Under the pieces are notes generated by a model. The model saw only the letters and a program-made list of their open reading frames with translations, did not search any database and was not told where the DNA came from. The position numbers and the translations under genes are program-made. From Bacteroidota bacterium (lineage in GTDB: Bacteria; Bacteroidota; Bacteroidia; Chitinophagales; Chitinophagaceae), in NCBI GenBank assembly GCA_016866355.1, contig VGMN01000004.1:1-64000 (forward strand): a DNA stretch of 64,000 bases, written 5' to 3'. Below, piece by piece: positions 28,047 to 38,355 of the stretch. The number at the start of each line of letters is the position of its first letter. Position 1 is the first letter of the stretch.

Positions 28047-29474
28047 ATGTCAAGTGAAGTCATATCAGCTTTTGACATTTTCAAAATTGGGATTGGCCCT
28101 TCTAGTTCCCATACATTAGGTCCCTGGCGTGCAGCACTTCGTTTACTTGCACAATTACAGAATCAGCAGCAGCTTTCAGCCGTACAAACTATCCGTGTGC
28201 TTCTCTATGGTTCATTAGCTAAAACCGGAAGAGGTCATGGGACGGCTACGGCTGTACAAATGGGGTTATTAGGTGCCGATCCGGTTACATTTCCAACAGC
28301 GCAAATAACATCGCGGCTGCAAGCAATTGCCATGCAACAATCACTTTTGTTGGGTGGTATTCATGAAATTTCCTTTGACCCACAAGAGGATATTGAATAT
28401 TTAATCACAGAGTCTTTGCCCTTTCACTCCAATGCACTTTCTTTTTTGGTGACCCTGGTGGATGGTACAAGTTTTTCACAAACATTTTACTCAGTGGGCG
28501 GAGGTTTTGTTGTGCAAGAAGGAGAAGCTGATACTGTCGAAAAAAAGGTTGAGTTGCCTTTCCCATTTTCCACCGCTCAAGAGCTCCAGCACTGGTGTAT
28601 GAAGACCGGCCTTTCGATACACGAGATTATGATGGAGAATGAAATGGCTTGGCAGAATGAACAGCAAACAATTGAGCAGTCTCATCGAATTTGGTTAGTA
28701 ATGCGTGACTGCATCTATAAAGGCTGTCATGCACAAGGTATTTTACCGGGGGGATTGGAAGTTGTACGTAGAGCTGCAGAGCTGAATAAAAAATTACTAA
28801 AGGGACGTTCCTACACAACCTATGACCAATGGATAACTTGTATTGCAGAGGGAGGACATGGTTTCAATTACACGTTAGATTGGGTTAGTTGCTTTGCGCT
28901 GGCGGTTAATGAAGAGAATGCTTCATTTGGACGTGTGGTCACAGCTCCTACTAATGGAGCTGCAGGAGTGGTGCCAGCTGTCTTACAATATTATTTATCT
29001 TTTTGCAAGGGCAGTGATAATAAATCGATTACTTCATTTTTATTAACAGCAGCTGCAATTGGTATAATTTTTAAACAGGGAGCCACACTATCGGCAGCAA
29101 TGGGTGGTTGTCAGGCAGAGATAGGTGTTTCAGCAGCTATGGCCGCTGCGGGACTTACTGAGTTAATGGGCGGTACTCAACGACAGGTTTTAATGGCTGC
29201 AGAAATTGCTATGGAGCATCACTTAGGTTTGACCTGTGATCCTATAGGGGGGCTTGTGCAGGTTCCTTGTATTGAAAGAAATACTATGGGGGCTATTAAA
29301 GCTATTACTGCGTCACAATTAGCGCTTCAAAGTACTCCTGACTTAGCAAAAGTTTCCCTCGACGCAGTTATTAAAACAATGTGGGAAACAGCAAAGGATA
29401 TGAATCTAAAGTACAAGGAAACTGCAGATGGAGGATTAGCAATCAATGTGCCTCTTAGTTTGCCAGAGTGCTAA
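28047..29474 (+). CDS. sdaA: L-serine dehydratase (iron-sulfur, single chain)
   Basis: Deaminates L-serine to pyruvate using a [4Fe-4S] cluster. The beta domain (about 1-150, [22 protein letters not shown]) is fused to the alpha domain, as in E. coli Sda[40 protein letters not shown] and [16 protein letters not shown] are diagnostic, and the cysteines in the last two motifs fit cluster ligands. The length is 475 residues. The 3' end overlaps the convergent mqnE gene by 20 nt. Confidence 0.94.
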   Translation: MSSEVISAFDIFKIGIGPSSSHTLGPWRAALRLLAQLQNQQQLSAVQTIRVLLYGSLAKTGRGHGTATAVQMGLLGADPVTFPTAQITSRLQAIAMQQSLLLGGIHEISFDPQEDIEYLITESLPFHSNALSFLVTLVDGTSFSQTFYSVGGGFVVQEGEADTVEKKVELPFPFSTAQELQHWCMKTGLSIHEIMMENEMAWQNEQQTIEQSHRIWLVMRDCIYKGCHAQGILPGGLEVVRRAAELNKKLLKGRSYTTYDQWITCIAEGGHGFNYTLDWVSCFALAVNEENASFGRVVTAPTNGAAGVVPAVLQYYLSFCKGSDNKSITSFLLTAAAIGIIFKQGATLSAAMGGCQAEIGVSAAMAAAGLTELMGGTQRQVLMAAEIAMEHHLGLTCDPIGGLVQVPCIERNTMGAIKAITASQLALQSTPDLAKVSLDAVIKTMWETAKDMNLKYKETADGGLAINVPLSLPEC

Positions 29475-30576
29475 AATCGTTTATCACGTTATATAGGGTA
29501 TCTCTTTCAATAGGCGTTCTGCCAGCTTGTTGGATCAAACTCACCAATTCGGTTGTTGTTAAAGTAGGGCTTTGTTCCTCCGATCCCGCCATACTATAAA
29601 TTTTTGTAGAGTCATCAATTGTGCCATCTATGTCGTCTACTCCAAAACTTAATGCCAGCTGCGCGTTTTGACGACCTAACATAGGCCAATAAGCTTTTAA
29701 GTGAGGAAAATTGTCTAGGTAAATTCTGGCAATGGCATACATGCGCATATCCTCGATAAGCGTGCTCTCAGCAACATGGCTCATATCGTTGTCCTTGTTT
29801 CTGAATTTGAGCGGAATAAATGTATAAAATCCACCTGTTGCATCTTGTAGAGACCGCAGTTTGCTCATATGGTCAACTCTGTGAATATAGGATTCAATGT
29901 GTCCATATAGCATAGTTGCGTTGGAAGGTATTCCCAACCTATGTGCCGTTTCATGTATGGCAAGCCAACCGTTTCCGTCAACTTTATCCTTACATATCTT
30001 TTCACGTATTTCAGGATGAAAAATTTCTGCACCTCCTCCTGGTATTGAGTCCAAACCCGCTTCTATTAAAATTTTTAGTCCATCTTCTACAGACAGCCCT
30101 GCTTTTCTAAACATGTAATCAAATTCTACTGCGGTGAATGCTTTGATATGTAGTTCCGGTCTATGCGATTTAATAGCCGCTAATAAATCTTTGAAAAATG
30201 AAAGATTCATTTTCGGATGAACACCACCTACGATATGTACTTCGGTAACAGGAGTGCCATCATATTTTTTTACAAGATGGAGCATTTGCTCGATACTTAA
30301 CTCCCAGCCCTCCTCTCTATTTGCATATAGCCGGCTATACGCGCAAAACTGACAACTAAACACACAGACATTGGTTGGTTCAATATGAAAATTCCTATTA
30401 AAATAAACACGATTACCATGTTTGCGTTCACGAATCAGATTGGCAAGCGTACCTACAAACCCCAGACTAGCCTCCTCAAATAATAGCATGCAATCTTGGT
30501 CCGTTATACGGGTTTGGTTAGCTACTTTTTGCGCAATGGCTTGTAATTGGGGGGATGTTTGAGGCGTAGGTTTCAT
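29455..30576 (-). CDS. mqnE: aminofutalosine synthase MqnE
   Basis: A radical-SAM enzyme joining 3-enolpyruvylbenzoate (from MqnA) to SAM to give aminofutalosine in menaquinone synthesis. The cluster motif is CVFSCQFC at about residue 73. [10 protein letters not shown] and [10 protein letters not shown] separate it from the related MqnC, which is about the same size. The length is 373 residues. A TACCTTTG box lies 20 nt before the ATG, as for mqnA, although the two genes are 12 kb apart. Confidence 0.9.
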   Translation of the reverse strand: MKPTPQTSPQLQAIAQKVANQTRITDQDCMLLFEEASLGFVGTLANLIRERKHGNRVYFNRNFHIEPTNVCVFSCQFCAYSRLYANREEGWELSIEQMLHLVKKYDGTPVTEVHIVGGVHPKMNLSFFKDLLAAIKSHRPELHIKAFTAVEFDYMFRKAGLSVEDGLKILIEAGLDSIPGGGAEIFHPEIREKICKDKVDGNGWLAIHETAHRLGIPSNATMLYGHIESYIHRVDHMSKLRSLQDATGGFYTFIPLKFRNKDNDMSHVAESTLIEDMRMYAIARIYLDNFPHLKAYWPMLGRQNAQLALSFGVDDIDGTIDDSTKIYSMAGSEEQSPTLTTTELVSLIQQAGRTPIERDTLYNVINDFSTLAN

Positions 30577-30596
30577 GCGGTACTAAAAGGATGGCG

Positions 30597-30604
30597 CAAA
30601 GGTA
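30597..30604 (-). promoter_or_regulatory. -7 box of mqnE
   Basis: Minus-strand TACCTTTG lies 20 nt before the mqnE ATG, the same box and spacing as at mqnA. Confidence 0.6.
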
Positions 30605-30613
30605 TTAATTCCT

Positions 30614-30621
30614 TATCTTTC
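30614..30621 (+). promoter_or_regulatory. -7 box of the nucleoside transporter gene
   Basis: TATCTTTC (one mismatch from TAnnTTTG) ends 4 nt before the ATG at 30626. Confidence 0.45.
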
Positions 30622-30625
30622 TGCT

Positions 30626-31879
30626 ATGACACCACGTATCAAACTTACCATTTTAAGCTTTTTAGAATTTTTTATTTGGGGGTCCTGGCTTATCACAGTT
30701 GGCGCCTACTGGTTTCAAAATAGACAGTGGAGTGGGGCGGAATTCGGTGCTATTTTTTCTACCATGGGACTCTCTGCTATTTTTATGCCTGCTCTGGCAG
30801 GTATCGTAGCGGACCGGTATCTTAACGCAGAACGTTTATTGGGTATCTGCCATTTGATAGGCGCCGTAGTACTTTTCTATTTGCCGCAGGTAAATGATCC
30901 TGGCCAGTTTTATTGGGTCCTGTTGTTTTATATGTTGTTTTACATGCCAACTATATCATTGGCTAATACTGTGTCTTATACTGTATTAGTGGGAGCCGGA
31001 AAAGATATTGTTAAAGAGTTTCCTCCTATACGTGTTTGGGGTACCGTTGGCTTTATTGTTGCCATGTGGGTGGTAAGTTTATTACGCTTGGAAACATCCG
31101 CTCTTCAATTTTATGTTGCCGGAGCTGCTTCCATCGTGCTGGGAGTTTATTCTTTTTCCTTGCCAAAGTGTCCGCCTAAATCTGCTGCAACAACTGCTAC
31201 TTCGTTGACTTCTGTATTAGGCTTACAAGCGTTTTCACTATTTCGAAATTACAAGATGGCTCTCTTCTTCATTTTTGCTATGCTATTAGGCGCTGCATTA
31301 CAATTGACCAATGCATATGGCGATACATTTCTACATGACTTTGATAAGGTAGATGCATTTAAGAACAGTATTGCTGTGCAATATCCTGCCATTATTATGT
31401 CAATATCACAGATGTCTGAAACCTTATTTATACTTGCCATCCCCTTTTTTTTACGCCGATTTGGAATTAAAACAGTAATGTTATTTAGTATGATTGCATG
31501 GGTTTTCCGTTTTGGCCTTTTTGCTTTTGGAGATCCTGGCGACGGCTTATGGATGATTATTTTGTCTTGTATTGTGTATGGCATGGCTTTTGATTTTTTT
31601 AATATTTCAGGATCGCTTTTTGTAGACACACAAGTTTCTCCATCTATACGTGCCTCTGCGCAAGGAATTTTTATGATGATGTCTAACGGTTTTGGCGCCT
31701 GGTTGGGAAGCACCATAAGCGGATTGGTTATCCAATACTATTTCACTAACCCGGATCAATCTATGAATTGGAGAGAAATTTGGTTGTCTTTTGCGGGATA
31801 TTCCTTGGTAGTTGCAGTCTTGTTTGCTTTGCTATTCAGACACCGTCATACGGCAAATGAGCCACCTTCCGGAAATTAA
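30626..31879 (+). CDS. MFS nucleoside:H+ symporter (NupG/XapB-like)
   Basis: A 417-residue major-facilitator protein with about 12 TM helices. The start LTILSFLEFFIWGSWLITVGAYW, the YMPTISLANTVSY segment and the PPIRVWGTVGFI motif identify the nucleoside H+ symporter family. It imports nucleosides. The nucleoside phosphorylase gene some 3.5 kb away could act on the imported substrate, though the two genes are separate units. Followed by a strong bidirectional terminator shared with trxA. Confidence 0.87.
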   Translation: MTPRIKLTILSFLEFFIWGSWLITVGAYWFQNRQWSGAEFGAIFSTMGLSAIFMPALAGIVADRYLNAERLLGICHLIGAVVLFYLPQVNDPGQFYWVLLFYMLFYMPTISLANTVSYTVLVGAGKDIVKEFPPIRVWGTVGFIVAMWVVSLLRLETSALQFYVAGAASIVLGVYSFSLPKCPPKSAATTATSLTSVLGLQAFSLFRNYKMALFFIFAMLLGAALQLTNAYGDTFLHDFDKVDAFKNSIAVQYPAIIMSISQMSETLFILAIPFFLRRFGIKTVMLFSMIAWVFRFGLFAFGDPGDGLWMIILSCIVYGMAFDFFNISGSLFVDTQVSPSIRASAQGIFMMMSNGFGAWLGSTISGLVIQYYFTNPDQSMNWREIWLSFAGYSLVVAVLFALLFRHRHTANEPPSGN

Positions 31880-31908
31880 AAAAGCCCGCTTTCAAGGCAG
31901 GCTTTTTT
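31878..31908. terminator. bidirectional terminator between nucleoside transporter and trxA
   Basis: The stem AAAAAAGCC/GGCTTTTTT continues inward with one mismatch and GC/GC around a 7-nt loop. It has T runs in both readings and sits between two convergent genes. Confidence 0.85.
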
Positions 31909-31924
31909 AATTAGCGGTAGCAGC

Positions 31925-32242
31925 TTATGCGTGCGTTTCTATTTTTTTTACAAAGTTAGCTTTAGGTTGTGCGCCAACTAACTTGTCAACTACCTGCCCA
32001 TTTTTAATAAATAGAATTGCAGGTATAGAAGTAATACCGTAATTCATTGAAACCGATGGATTGTGGTCCACGTTTAGTTTTCCAATGTTTACTTTCCCGT
32101 CGTACTCTTTTGCAAGCTCCTCAATTACGGGTCCAATTGCGCGGCAGGGCCCACACCATTCAGCCCAGAAATCCACCACACAAAGCTTATCGGATTCCAG
32201 CACGTCTGATTTAAAATTTTGGTCGGAAAATTCTTTAGCCAT
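31925..32242 (-). CDS. trxA: thioredoxin
   Basis: A cytoplasmic protein-disulfide reductase of 105 residues. The active site WCGPC is at residues 29-33 and the cis-proline is in SIPAILFI. No signal peptide. It is a stand-alone gene between the bidirectional terminator and dnaE, about 90 nt downstream of the dnaE stop. Confidence 0.95.
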   Translation of the reverse strand: MAKEFSDQNFKSDVLESDKLCVVDFWAEWCGPCRAIGPVIEELAKEYDGKVNIGKLNVDHNPSVSMNYGITSIPAILFIKNGQVVDKLVGAQPKANFVKKIETHA

Positions 32243-32330
32243 TTTTTAATATTTATAATATGAATTACAAATTTAGTTCCAGTGCAATTCAACTTGACCG
32301 GTTGGCATTAGTTGTGTAAAAGTTGTCAGG

Positions 32331-35300
32331 CTAGACCGTTTGTACAGAAACTTGCAATGCCGGGTAGTTATTTAAAAATTGTATGAGTTCGGAGCTCATC
32401 TCTATTCCCTGAGATGTAGATATAAGGCTGGTATTTAAGCTATTGCGCGGGTCTGTTAGAGTGAATTTAAAGGCCGTTCTTCCGGGATTTTTCTTAAAAT
32501 ACTTTTCTAGGAAGCCAATGATTTCATCATTTATATCCTGTGGTCTCGCATCAACTTGCAACATTCTTGTCAGGCTGCTAATCATAGTTTCGGCTAAAGT
32601 AACCCCCATCACTTTAAACTCAAATTCGTCACGGTTGTAACGCTGTTTTAAAAATCCATTTATTAAAACGGTACTGCCTGTTTGTAGTAAAGGGGAAATT
32701 TTCATGTAATCGTCACTGAAAAGTGGAAACTCCATTTTTCCAGTATAGTCTTCCACAATAAAGTTGCCATATTTATTCCCACTTTTAGCAATCCGATGTT
32801 GCGCATCTGCAACTAGACCAACAATTCTAAATGGTCTGCCAGGGTTTGATTGTTCCCGTATGGTATCTCTGAAATAAAGAAAATCACGAATAGCGGTTAT
32901 GCCGTAATGCTGAATTTCAAACTTGTAATTATCCAGGGGGTGACCACTTAAATAAATTCCTGTTACTTCTTTTTCATGGTCTAGTTGTACAACTAATGGC
33001 CAAGGAGCTACATCTAACATACGGGGCGGGGGTATCTCCATTGTCACAGGCAAATCTCCAAAAAGAGTATTAGCTGTGCTTGCTTGTTGTTGCCCCATTA
33101 CTTGGCCATAACGCATGATTTTTTCTAAGCCAGTGACATCTTCACCTTGTGCTACTGTAAAATATTGGGCACGATGAAGTGATGGAAAACAATCAAAGCT
33201 ACCTGCGTACGCTAAGCTCTCCAATGTTTTTTTATTTACAGCACGTTGATTGACTCTTTTGATAAAATCAAAAATGTCTTTGAAAGGCCCTTTTTTATTT
33301 CGTTCCTCAATAATATTTTCAACAGCTGCCTCACCAACCCCTTTCAGGCCGCCTAAGCCAAATCGGATTTCTCCCTTTTTATTCACGGCAAACCCCTTGA
33401 GCGATTCATTGATGTCGGGTCCAAGCACATTGATTCCCATACGCCGACATTCTTCCATAAAAAAGGTAATTTTTTCTATGCTGCCGGCATTGTTAAGTAC
33501 AGCTGACATGTACGCTGCGGGATAGTGCGCCTTCAAATAAGCTGTTTGATAGGCTACATATGCATAGCAAGTGGAGTGCGATTTGTTGAATGCATATTGT
33601 GCAAAAGCCTCCCAGTCAGTCCAAATTTTTTCTAATCGCTCCGCAGGTAATAAATTAGCAGTAGCACCTTCGATAAACTGCTTTTTCATCTTGTCCAACG
33701 TTTCTCTATTCTTCTTACCCATGGCTTTCCGAAGTACGTCAGCATCTCCTTTGCTAAAACCGGAAAGTTTTTGTGCCAATAACATCACCTGCTCCTGGTA
33801 TACGGTGATGCCATAGGTTTCCTCCAAATATTCTTGCATCTCTGGGAGATCATAACTAATGGCTTCTCTTCCATGTTTGCGGTCAATGTAATTAGGTATG
33901 TACGCCATGGGGCCAGGACGATACAAGGCGTTCATAGCAATTAAATCCTCAAATTGGTCTGGCTTTAGCTCGCGTAAATATTTTTGCATTCCCGGACTCT
34001 CAAATTGGAAGGTGCCAATGGTAGCGCCTTGTTGATAAAGCGCAAAGGTTTTGGAATCATCCAATGGTATTTTGTCAATGTCAATATCTACCTCGTAGAG
34101 TTGTTTAATCAGCGAAAGCGTATTTTTTATGATGGAAAGTGTCTTTAATCCTAAAAAGTCCATCTTAATGATACCCGCACTTTCAATATCAGTTCCCTCA
34201 ATTTGCGTAACCCAAAGTGGAGAATCCTTGGCGGTAGCGATAGGAATCAAATCTGTTAGGTCGGTCGGAGCTATGATGATGCCTGCCGCATGAATACCTG
34301 TATTACGAACAGATCCTTCAAGTCTCTCTGCCTCTCGAAGTACCCTGCCCGCTGGTATGGTAGGTTGTTTGTATAGCTGTCTTAATTTTTTTACGTTCTC
34401 AAGTTCGTCATTAGATAGGGCCTCTTTTTCCTCCAAGGACTTTTCGCCTTCTTTGGATTTTAATGGAGCGTGTAATACACGTCTGAGTTCTATGCCCGGC
34501 TTTTCTGGTACAAGTTTAGCAAGTGCGTTTGATTCTGGTAATGGCAAATCCATGACTCGCGCAACATCTTTGATACTCATTTTAGCCGCCATCGTACCAT
34601 AGGTAATTATTTGAGCTACTTGATTCTTACCATATTTTTCTATAACGTAGTCAATTACTTTCTGTCTGCCCTCATCGTCAAAGTCTGTATCAATATCTGG
34701 CATAGACTTGCGATCAGGATTTAAGAAACGCTCAAATAACAGGTTGTATTTGATTGGATCAATATTGGTAATACCTATGCAGTAGGCTACTACAGAACCA
34801 GCTGCAGAACCACGTCCAGGCCCAATGAAAACTCCTTTTTCACGACCGGCTTTGATAAAGTCACTTACAATAAGAAAGTAACCGGCAAAGCCCATTGTTT
34901 TAATGGTGAATAATTCAAATTCAATCCGCTCTTTAAGTGCAGGGGTTACAGTAGCATACCTTTTAATTGCACCCTCATATGTGATATGTTTCAGATACTC
35001 CCACTGATTATTGGCATCGGGTGAGATTTTATTTTTTCCAATAATTTCTTCCTTAGTGTGTATTTGGAATCTTTTTTCAATCGGAAAATTTGGTAGTAAT
35101 ATATCTCTTGTCAGATTGAGCGGTTCCACCTTTCCCACAATCTCATTGGTGTTATCTAATGCCTCAGGTAAATCGGCAAACGTTTTTGCCATTTCCTCCT
35201 TTGTTTTGAAAAAGAACTGGTCGTTTGGAAATGCAAATCGTTTGTCTTTGACGTTGACGTCATCGTCTGCAAAATCCCGAATGGCAGGGGTGGCTAATTT

Positions 35301-36005
35301 TTCACCCGTATTGATACATAGAAGAATGTCGTGAGCGGTAAAATCATCTTGCTCTACATAATGACTATCATTACTGGCAATTACTTTAACCTTATATTTT
35401 TTAGCAAAGCGCAACAGCACTTCATTCACGGTATCTTGTTCTGGTAACCCGTGTCGCTGAAGCTCAACATAAAAGTCCTCCTGAAAAATATTCAGCCACC
35501 ATTTAAATTCGTTTTCAGCCTCATCTTGGCCCTTTCTAAGAATAGCTTGTGGGACGGATGCCCCCAGGCAACAGGTTGTTGCAATCAGGCCTTGATGATA
35601 TTTTTGAATTAGCTCTTTGTCAATACGGGGATATTTGCCATACATCCCCTCCACAAAACCCAATGAGGTAAGTTTAATTAGATTTCGATAGCCTTCTTCA
35701 TTTTTTGCTAATAAAATCTGGTGCATCCTCCTGTCTCGTTGTTCCTTTGTGAAGGTTTTTTGATGTCTGTTTTCAGTCAGGTAGAATTCGCATCCCACAA
35801 TGGGTTTCACTTTTAACTTCCCATTAGCATCTTTGTTTTTGTATGCTTCTGCTACAAACTCAAATACCCCAAACATATTGCCATGGTCACTGATAGCCAG
35901 TGCCGGCATTTGATTGGCAATAGCTTTTTGGTATAATAACGGGATAGATGCGGCACCATCCAACAAGGAATATTGTGTATGAACGTGAAGGTGTGAAAAC
36001 TGCAT
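32331..36005 (-). CDS. dnaE: DNA polymerase III alpha subunit
   Basis: The replicative C-family polymerase of 1224 residues. The PHP domain opens FSHLHVHTQYSLLDG. The palm has GPGRGSAAGS (about 396-404) and the first two catalytic aspartates in PDIDTDFD (436-443). The remaining palm, fingers and a tandem helix-hairpin-helix follow. An OB domain is at about 1050-1130 (FRIVGLVADAQHRIAKSGNKYGNF). It is the DnaE1 type, without the inserted exonuclease of PolC. A near-box CTACTTTGC is 9-16 nt upstream of the ATG. Confidence 0.96.
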   Translation of the reverse strand: MQFSHLHVHTQYSLLDGAASIPLLYQKAIANQMPALAISDHGNMFGVFEFVAEAYKNKDANGKLKVKPIVGCEFYLTENRHQKTFTKEQRDRRMHQILLAKNEEGYRNLIKLTSLGFVEGMYGKYPRIDKELIQKYHQGLIATTCCLGASVPQAILRKGQDEAENEFKWWLNIFQEDFYVELQRHGLPEQDTVNEVLLRFAKKYKVKVIASNDSHYVEQDDFTAHDILLCINTGEKLATPAIRDFADDDVNVKDKRFAFPNDQFFFKTKEEMAKTFADLPEALDNTNEIVGKVEPLNLTRDILLPNFPIEKRFQIHTKEEIIGKNKISPDANNQWEYLKHITYEGAIKRYATVTPALKERIEFELFTIKTMGFAGYFLIVSDFIKAGREKGVFIGPGRGSAAGSVVAYCIGITNIDPIKYNLLFERFLNPDRKSMPDIDTDFDDEGRQKVIDYVIEKYGKNQVAQIITYGTMAAKMSIKDVARVMDLPLPESNALAKLVPEKPGIELRRVLHAPLKSKEGEKSLEEKEALSNDELENVKKLRQLYKQPTIPAGRVLREAERLEGSVRNTGIHAAGIIIAPTDLTDLIPIATAKDSPLWVTQIEGTDIESAGIIKMDFLGLKTLSIIKNTLSLIKQLYEVDIDIDKIPLDDSKTFALYQQGATIGTFQFESPGMQKYLRELKPDQFEDLIAMNALYRPGPMAYIPNYIDRKHGREAISYDLPEMQEYLEETYGITVYQEQVMLLAQKLSGFSKGDADVLRKAMGKKNRETLDKMKKQFIEGATANLLPAERLEKIWTDWEAFAQYAFNKSHSTCYAYVAYQTAYLKAHYPAAYMSAVLNNAGSIEKITFFMEECRRMGINVLGPDINESLKGFAVNKKGEIRFGLGGLKGVGEAAVENIIEERNKKGPFKDIFDFIKRVNQRAVNKKTLESLAYAGSFDCFPSLHRAQYFTVAQGEDVTGLEKIMRYGQVMGQQQASTANTLFGDLPVTMEIPPPRMLDVAPWPLVVQLDHEKEVTGIYLSGHPLDNYKFEIQHYGITAIRDFLYFRDTIREQSNPGRPFRIVGLVADAQHRIAKSGNKYGNFIVEDYTGKMEFPLFSDDYMKISPLLQTGSTVLINGFLKQRYNRDEFEFKVMGVTLAETMISSLTRMLQVDARPQDINDEIIGFLEKYFKKNPGRTAFKFTLTDPRNSLNTSLISTSQGIEMSSELIQFLNNYPALQVSVQTV

Positions 36006-36033
36006 AGCGGGTCAGCAAAGTAGCTAAATTAGT

Positions 36034-36041
36034 TACCTTTG
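36034..36041 (+). promoter_or_regulatory. -7 box of the NlpC/P60 gene
   Basis: TACCTTTG lies 22 nt before the TTG start. The sequence CACCTTTG, nearly a second box, overlaps the start codon itself. Confidence 0.55.
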
Positions 36042-36063
36042 CAAAATCTTCACTCAACCACCT

Positions 36064-36852
36064 TTGCGAATCTTTTCCCATACTATTTTACCTGGGTTCC
36101 TTTTGGCGGGACTATTACTATCTGGCTGTTCCACGTTTCAGCGTATTAGTACTAAACTGCCGGCTGTTACGCGTTTGTCCCTTAGTCCAAGCAAGTCTCT
36201 GACCGCTGCTACTGTCAATCCAGCGGTTGCTTTTATGGATCCATTACCTATCAAACAGGAAGAAAAAAATATTGGGCAACCGCTGCGGGTGCTTGCTGAC
36301 AGTTCTTATTCCATCACAATAGAAAAGGTTGAGAAGAGATTGGCTGAAGACCTGGAATCTCCTAGCGCTGTAAATAAAGCTGCTTTTTTGAAAGCGGATG
36401 AGGTGTCTACTTTGCAGTTAAAGTTTTCAGTTTTGTTGGAGCAGGACTTGCTACTGCTACCTGATTCGAAATTGCTGGCGGCTATTGATCCGTGGATGGG
36501 CGTTAGGTATAGGAGTGGAGGCACAACTACACAGGGGATCGATTGCTCGGCTTTTACGGCCTCCGTACTTTCCACCTATGCTGGGGTTCAACTTCCTCGT
36601 ACCTGTCGAGAACAATTTCAGCAATATCCTAAGGTGGACAAAGAGGAAATTCAAGTTGGTGATTTATTATTTTTTAGAACTAGAGGTCGTTCTGTATCGC
36701 ATGTTGGGATTTATCTTGGCAATAACAAGTTTGTTCATGCCTCGTCTAGTAATGGAGTGATAGTGAGTAGTAGAAGTGAACCTTATTTTTCAACAAGGTT
36801 TGTGGGAGCCAGGAGAGTTCCTTCTTTATCTCCGTCCGAGTCAGCTTTTTAA
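36064..36852 (+). CDS. NlpC/P60 lipoprotein endopeptidase
   Basis: A probable peptidoglycan peptidase anchored by lipid. A signal peptide with lipobox LLLSGC (Cys22) leads to a linker (about 25-135) and an NlpC/P60 domain. The catalytic Cys161 is in GIDCSAF and the histidine at about 213 is in VSHVGIYLG. FVHASSSNGV follows. The length is 262 residues. No in-frame ATG precedes the signal peptide, so TTG at 36064 is taken as start. The 3' end overlaps the convergent flippase gene by 12 nt. Confidence 0.87.
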   Translation: MRIFSHTILPGFLLAGLLLSGCSTFQRISTKLPAVTRLSLSPSKSLTAATVNPAVAFMDPLPIKQEEKNIGQPLRVLADSSYSITIEKVEKRLAEDLESPSAVNKAAFLKADEVSTLQLKFSVLLEQDLLLLPDSKLLAAIDPWMGVRYRSGGTTTQGIDCSAFTASVLSTYAGVQLPRTCREQFQQYPKVDKEEIQVGDLLFFRTRGRSVSHVGIYLGNNKFVHASSSNGVIVSSRSEPYFSTRFVGARRVPSLSPSESAF

Positions 36853-38343
36853 AAATCGTTTGGCAAGAACTCCAACAATTGGTTTGATATCAGGTGTCAA
36901 ATTGAAATAATAGACTACTGCTCCGGCACCTGTAAGATAGAAAATGCTTCTTCCAAGGAGGGATAACCAGCCAAGCTGTTCAGCAAAAAGAAAATGGGTA
37001 CAAAGAATAAGTAAACTAAATAGAACTAGTGCTTTTATTGTCTCGATCGAGAAAGGCTGAAGTTTGAAATTATACCAAAGAAATAAAACTCTCAGGGTAT
37101 TGTAAATTGAAATGGAGAGTAGTTGTGCAAAAGCCGTACCTACAATGCCATAGGACTTAGTTAAATAATAACTCAGGGGTAGGATGCAGAGTAACAATGC
37201 AATGCCACTAATAAATTCAAATCGCCAACGCGGAGAGGTGATAATAATCTGTGAATTTATTCCCGTGCCCATATCAATAATACGGGTTAATCCCAGTATG
37301 ATAAAAACAGTAAAACCGCTTAAAAATGCAGGTTTAATCCCAAGTGTTAGGATTGCATCTTGATAGTTGATTGCAAATAAGCCAAAGAAGCATACTCCAA
37401 ATAATAAAAGATTAATGGACGATCTTTTGTAGATACGCTGTAATACTTGATGGTCCTTTTGTTTCCAGGCATTAGTGAGGGGTTCCATTGTGGCTGCGAT
37501 TATACCTCGTTGTGGTGCCTGTAGCATGGAAGCCATATTCTGTGCTAACGAGTAGATAGCTAATTGTGCCAATGCATTTTCAAGCACAGCAGGAATCAAT
37601 ATTGAGTCGAATACTTGGGCGATGACAAAAACCAACGTGCCTGCGTAGGTAAAACTAGTATAATTGAAAATTGTTTTTTTGAGTCGTTTGGTAAGGGGAC
37701 TAATTTCAAACGGGGTTGATAATTTTTTCTTGCGTTGTAAGTAGATTGCCAGTGATAAGGCAATAGTTAAATAACTGAATGCGAAAAATCTTACAAACTG
37801 TGTAAAATTGGTTATCCAGCCATTGATAAAAAAAAGTATTAGAAATAATACAAGTAAACGCCAAAAACCTTCCTTCAAAAAGTTACTTGCTACCGATTCT
37901 CGCTGTTGCCAACCCCAGGCTTCTATTATGTTAAATAAAAGAAGTCCTCCTGCCAATAGGTATACCCAATTGAAGTATTCAATTAATAGGGGTGAATTGG
38001 TTGCGTATTTTCGAATGATCAAAGGTTCTATTAACTGGCCGGTAAAAAGTAATACTATAAACCCAGCTAGACCCAGGGTGATAGCAATAGTCAGTTGGTC
38101 GTTTTTGCCTGGCCTAGAATGGTCTTTGTAGTAGGGGAAGAATTTATAAATGAAGTAGGGGGCTCCTAAATTTCCAATGGCTACCAGGAGAAGCGTAATT
38201 GCAATAAAGGCATTATATAACCCGAATTCCTCTTGTGTAAAAAAATCTTTTCGTGTAAAGAGGTATGTGTTAAGCAGACCAATTCCAAAGCCTCCATAAA
38301 TCACCAGTGTTGATAATATGCTTTGCTTTCTTATACTGCTCAT
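36841..38343 (-). CDS. polysaccharide flippase-like membrane protein
   Basis: A 500-residue integral membrane protein with about 12-14 TM helices in the MVF/MATE/Wzx superfamily, recognised by its start (IRKQSILSTLVIYGGFGIGLLNTYLFTRKDFFTQEEFGLYNAF). It probably moves a lipid-linked saccharide across the inner membrane. It is the last gene of a close minus-strand run after the M1 peptidase (12-nt gap). The glycosyltransferase group is 15 kb away, so a functional link is only a guess. Confidence 0.8.
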   Translation of the reverse strand: MSSIRKQSILSTLVIYGGFGIGLLNTYLFTRKDFFTQEEFGLYNAFIAITLLLVAIGNLGAPYFIYKFFPYYKDHSRPGKNDQLTIAITLGLAGFIVLLFTGQLIEPLIIRKYATNSPLLIEYFNWVYLLAGGLLLFNIIEAWGWQQRESVASNFLKEGFWRLLVLFLILFFINGWITNFTQFVRFFAFSYLTIALSLAIYLQRKKKLSTPFEISPLTKRLKKTIFNYTSFTYAGTLVFVIAQVFDSILIPAVLENALAQLAIYSLAQNMASMLQAPQRGIIAATMEPLTNAWKQKDHQVLQRIYKRSSINLLLFGVCFFGLFAINYQDAILTLGIKPAFLSGFTVFIILGLTRIIDMGTGINSQIIITSPRWRFEFISGIALLLCILPLSYYLTKSYGIVGTAFAQLLSISIYNTLRVLFLWYNFKLQPFSIETIKALVLFSLLILCTHFLFAEQLGWLSLLGRSIFYLTGAGAVVYYFNLTPDIKPIVGVLAKRFLKS

Positions 38344-38355
38344 ACAATGTTGTGA

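Noticed and set aside
31249-31716. 155-residue minus-strand ORF inside the nucleoside transporter gene
   Set aside because: It is antisense to a clear MFS gene, has low-complexity charged composition and no promoter.
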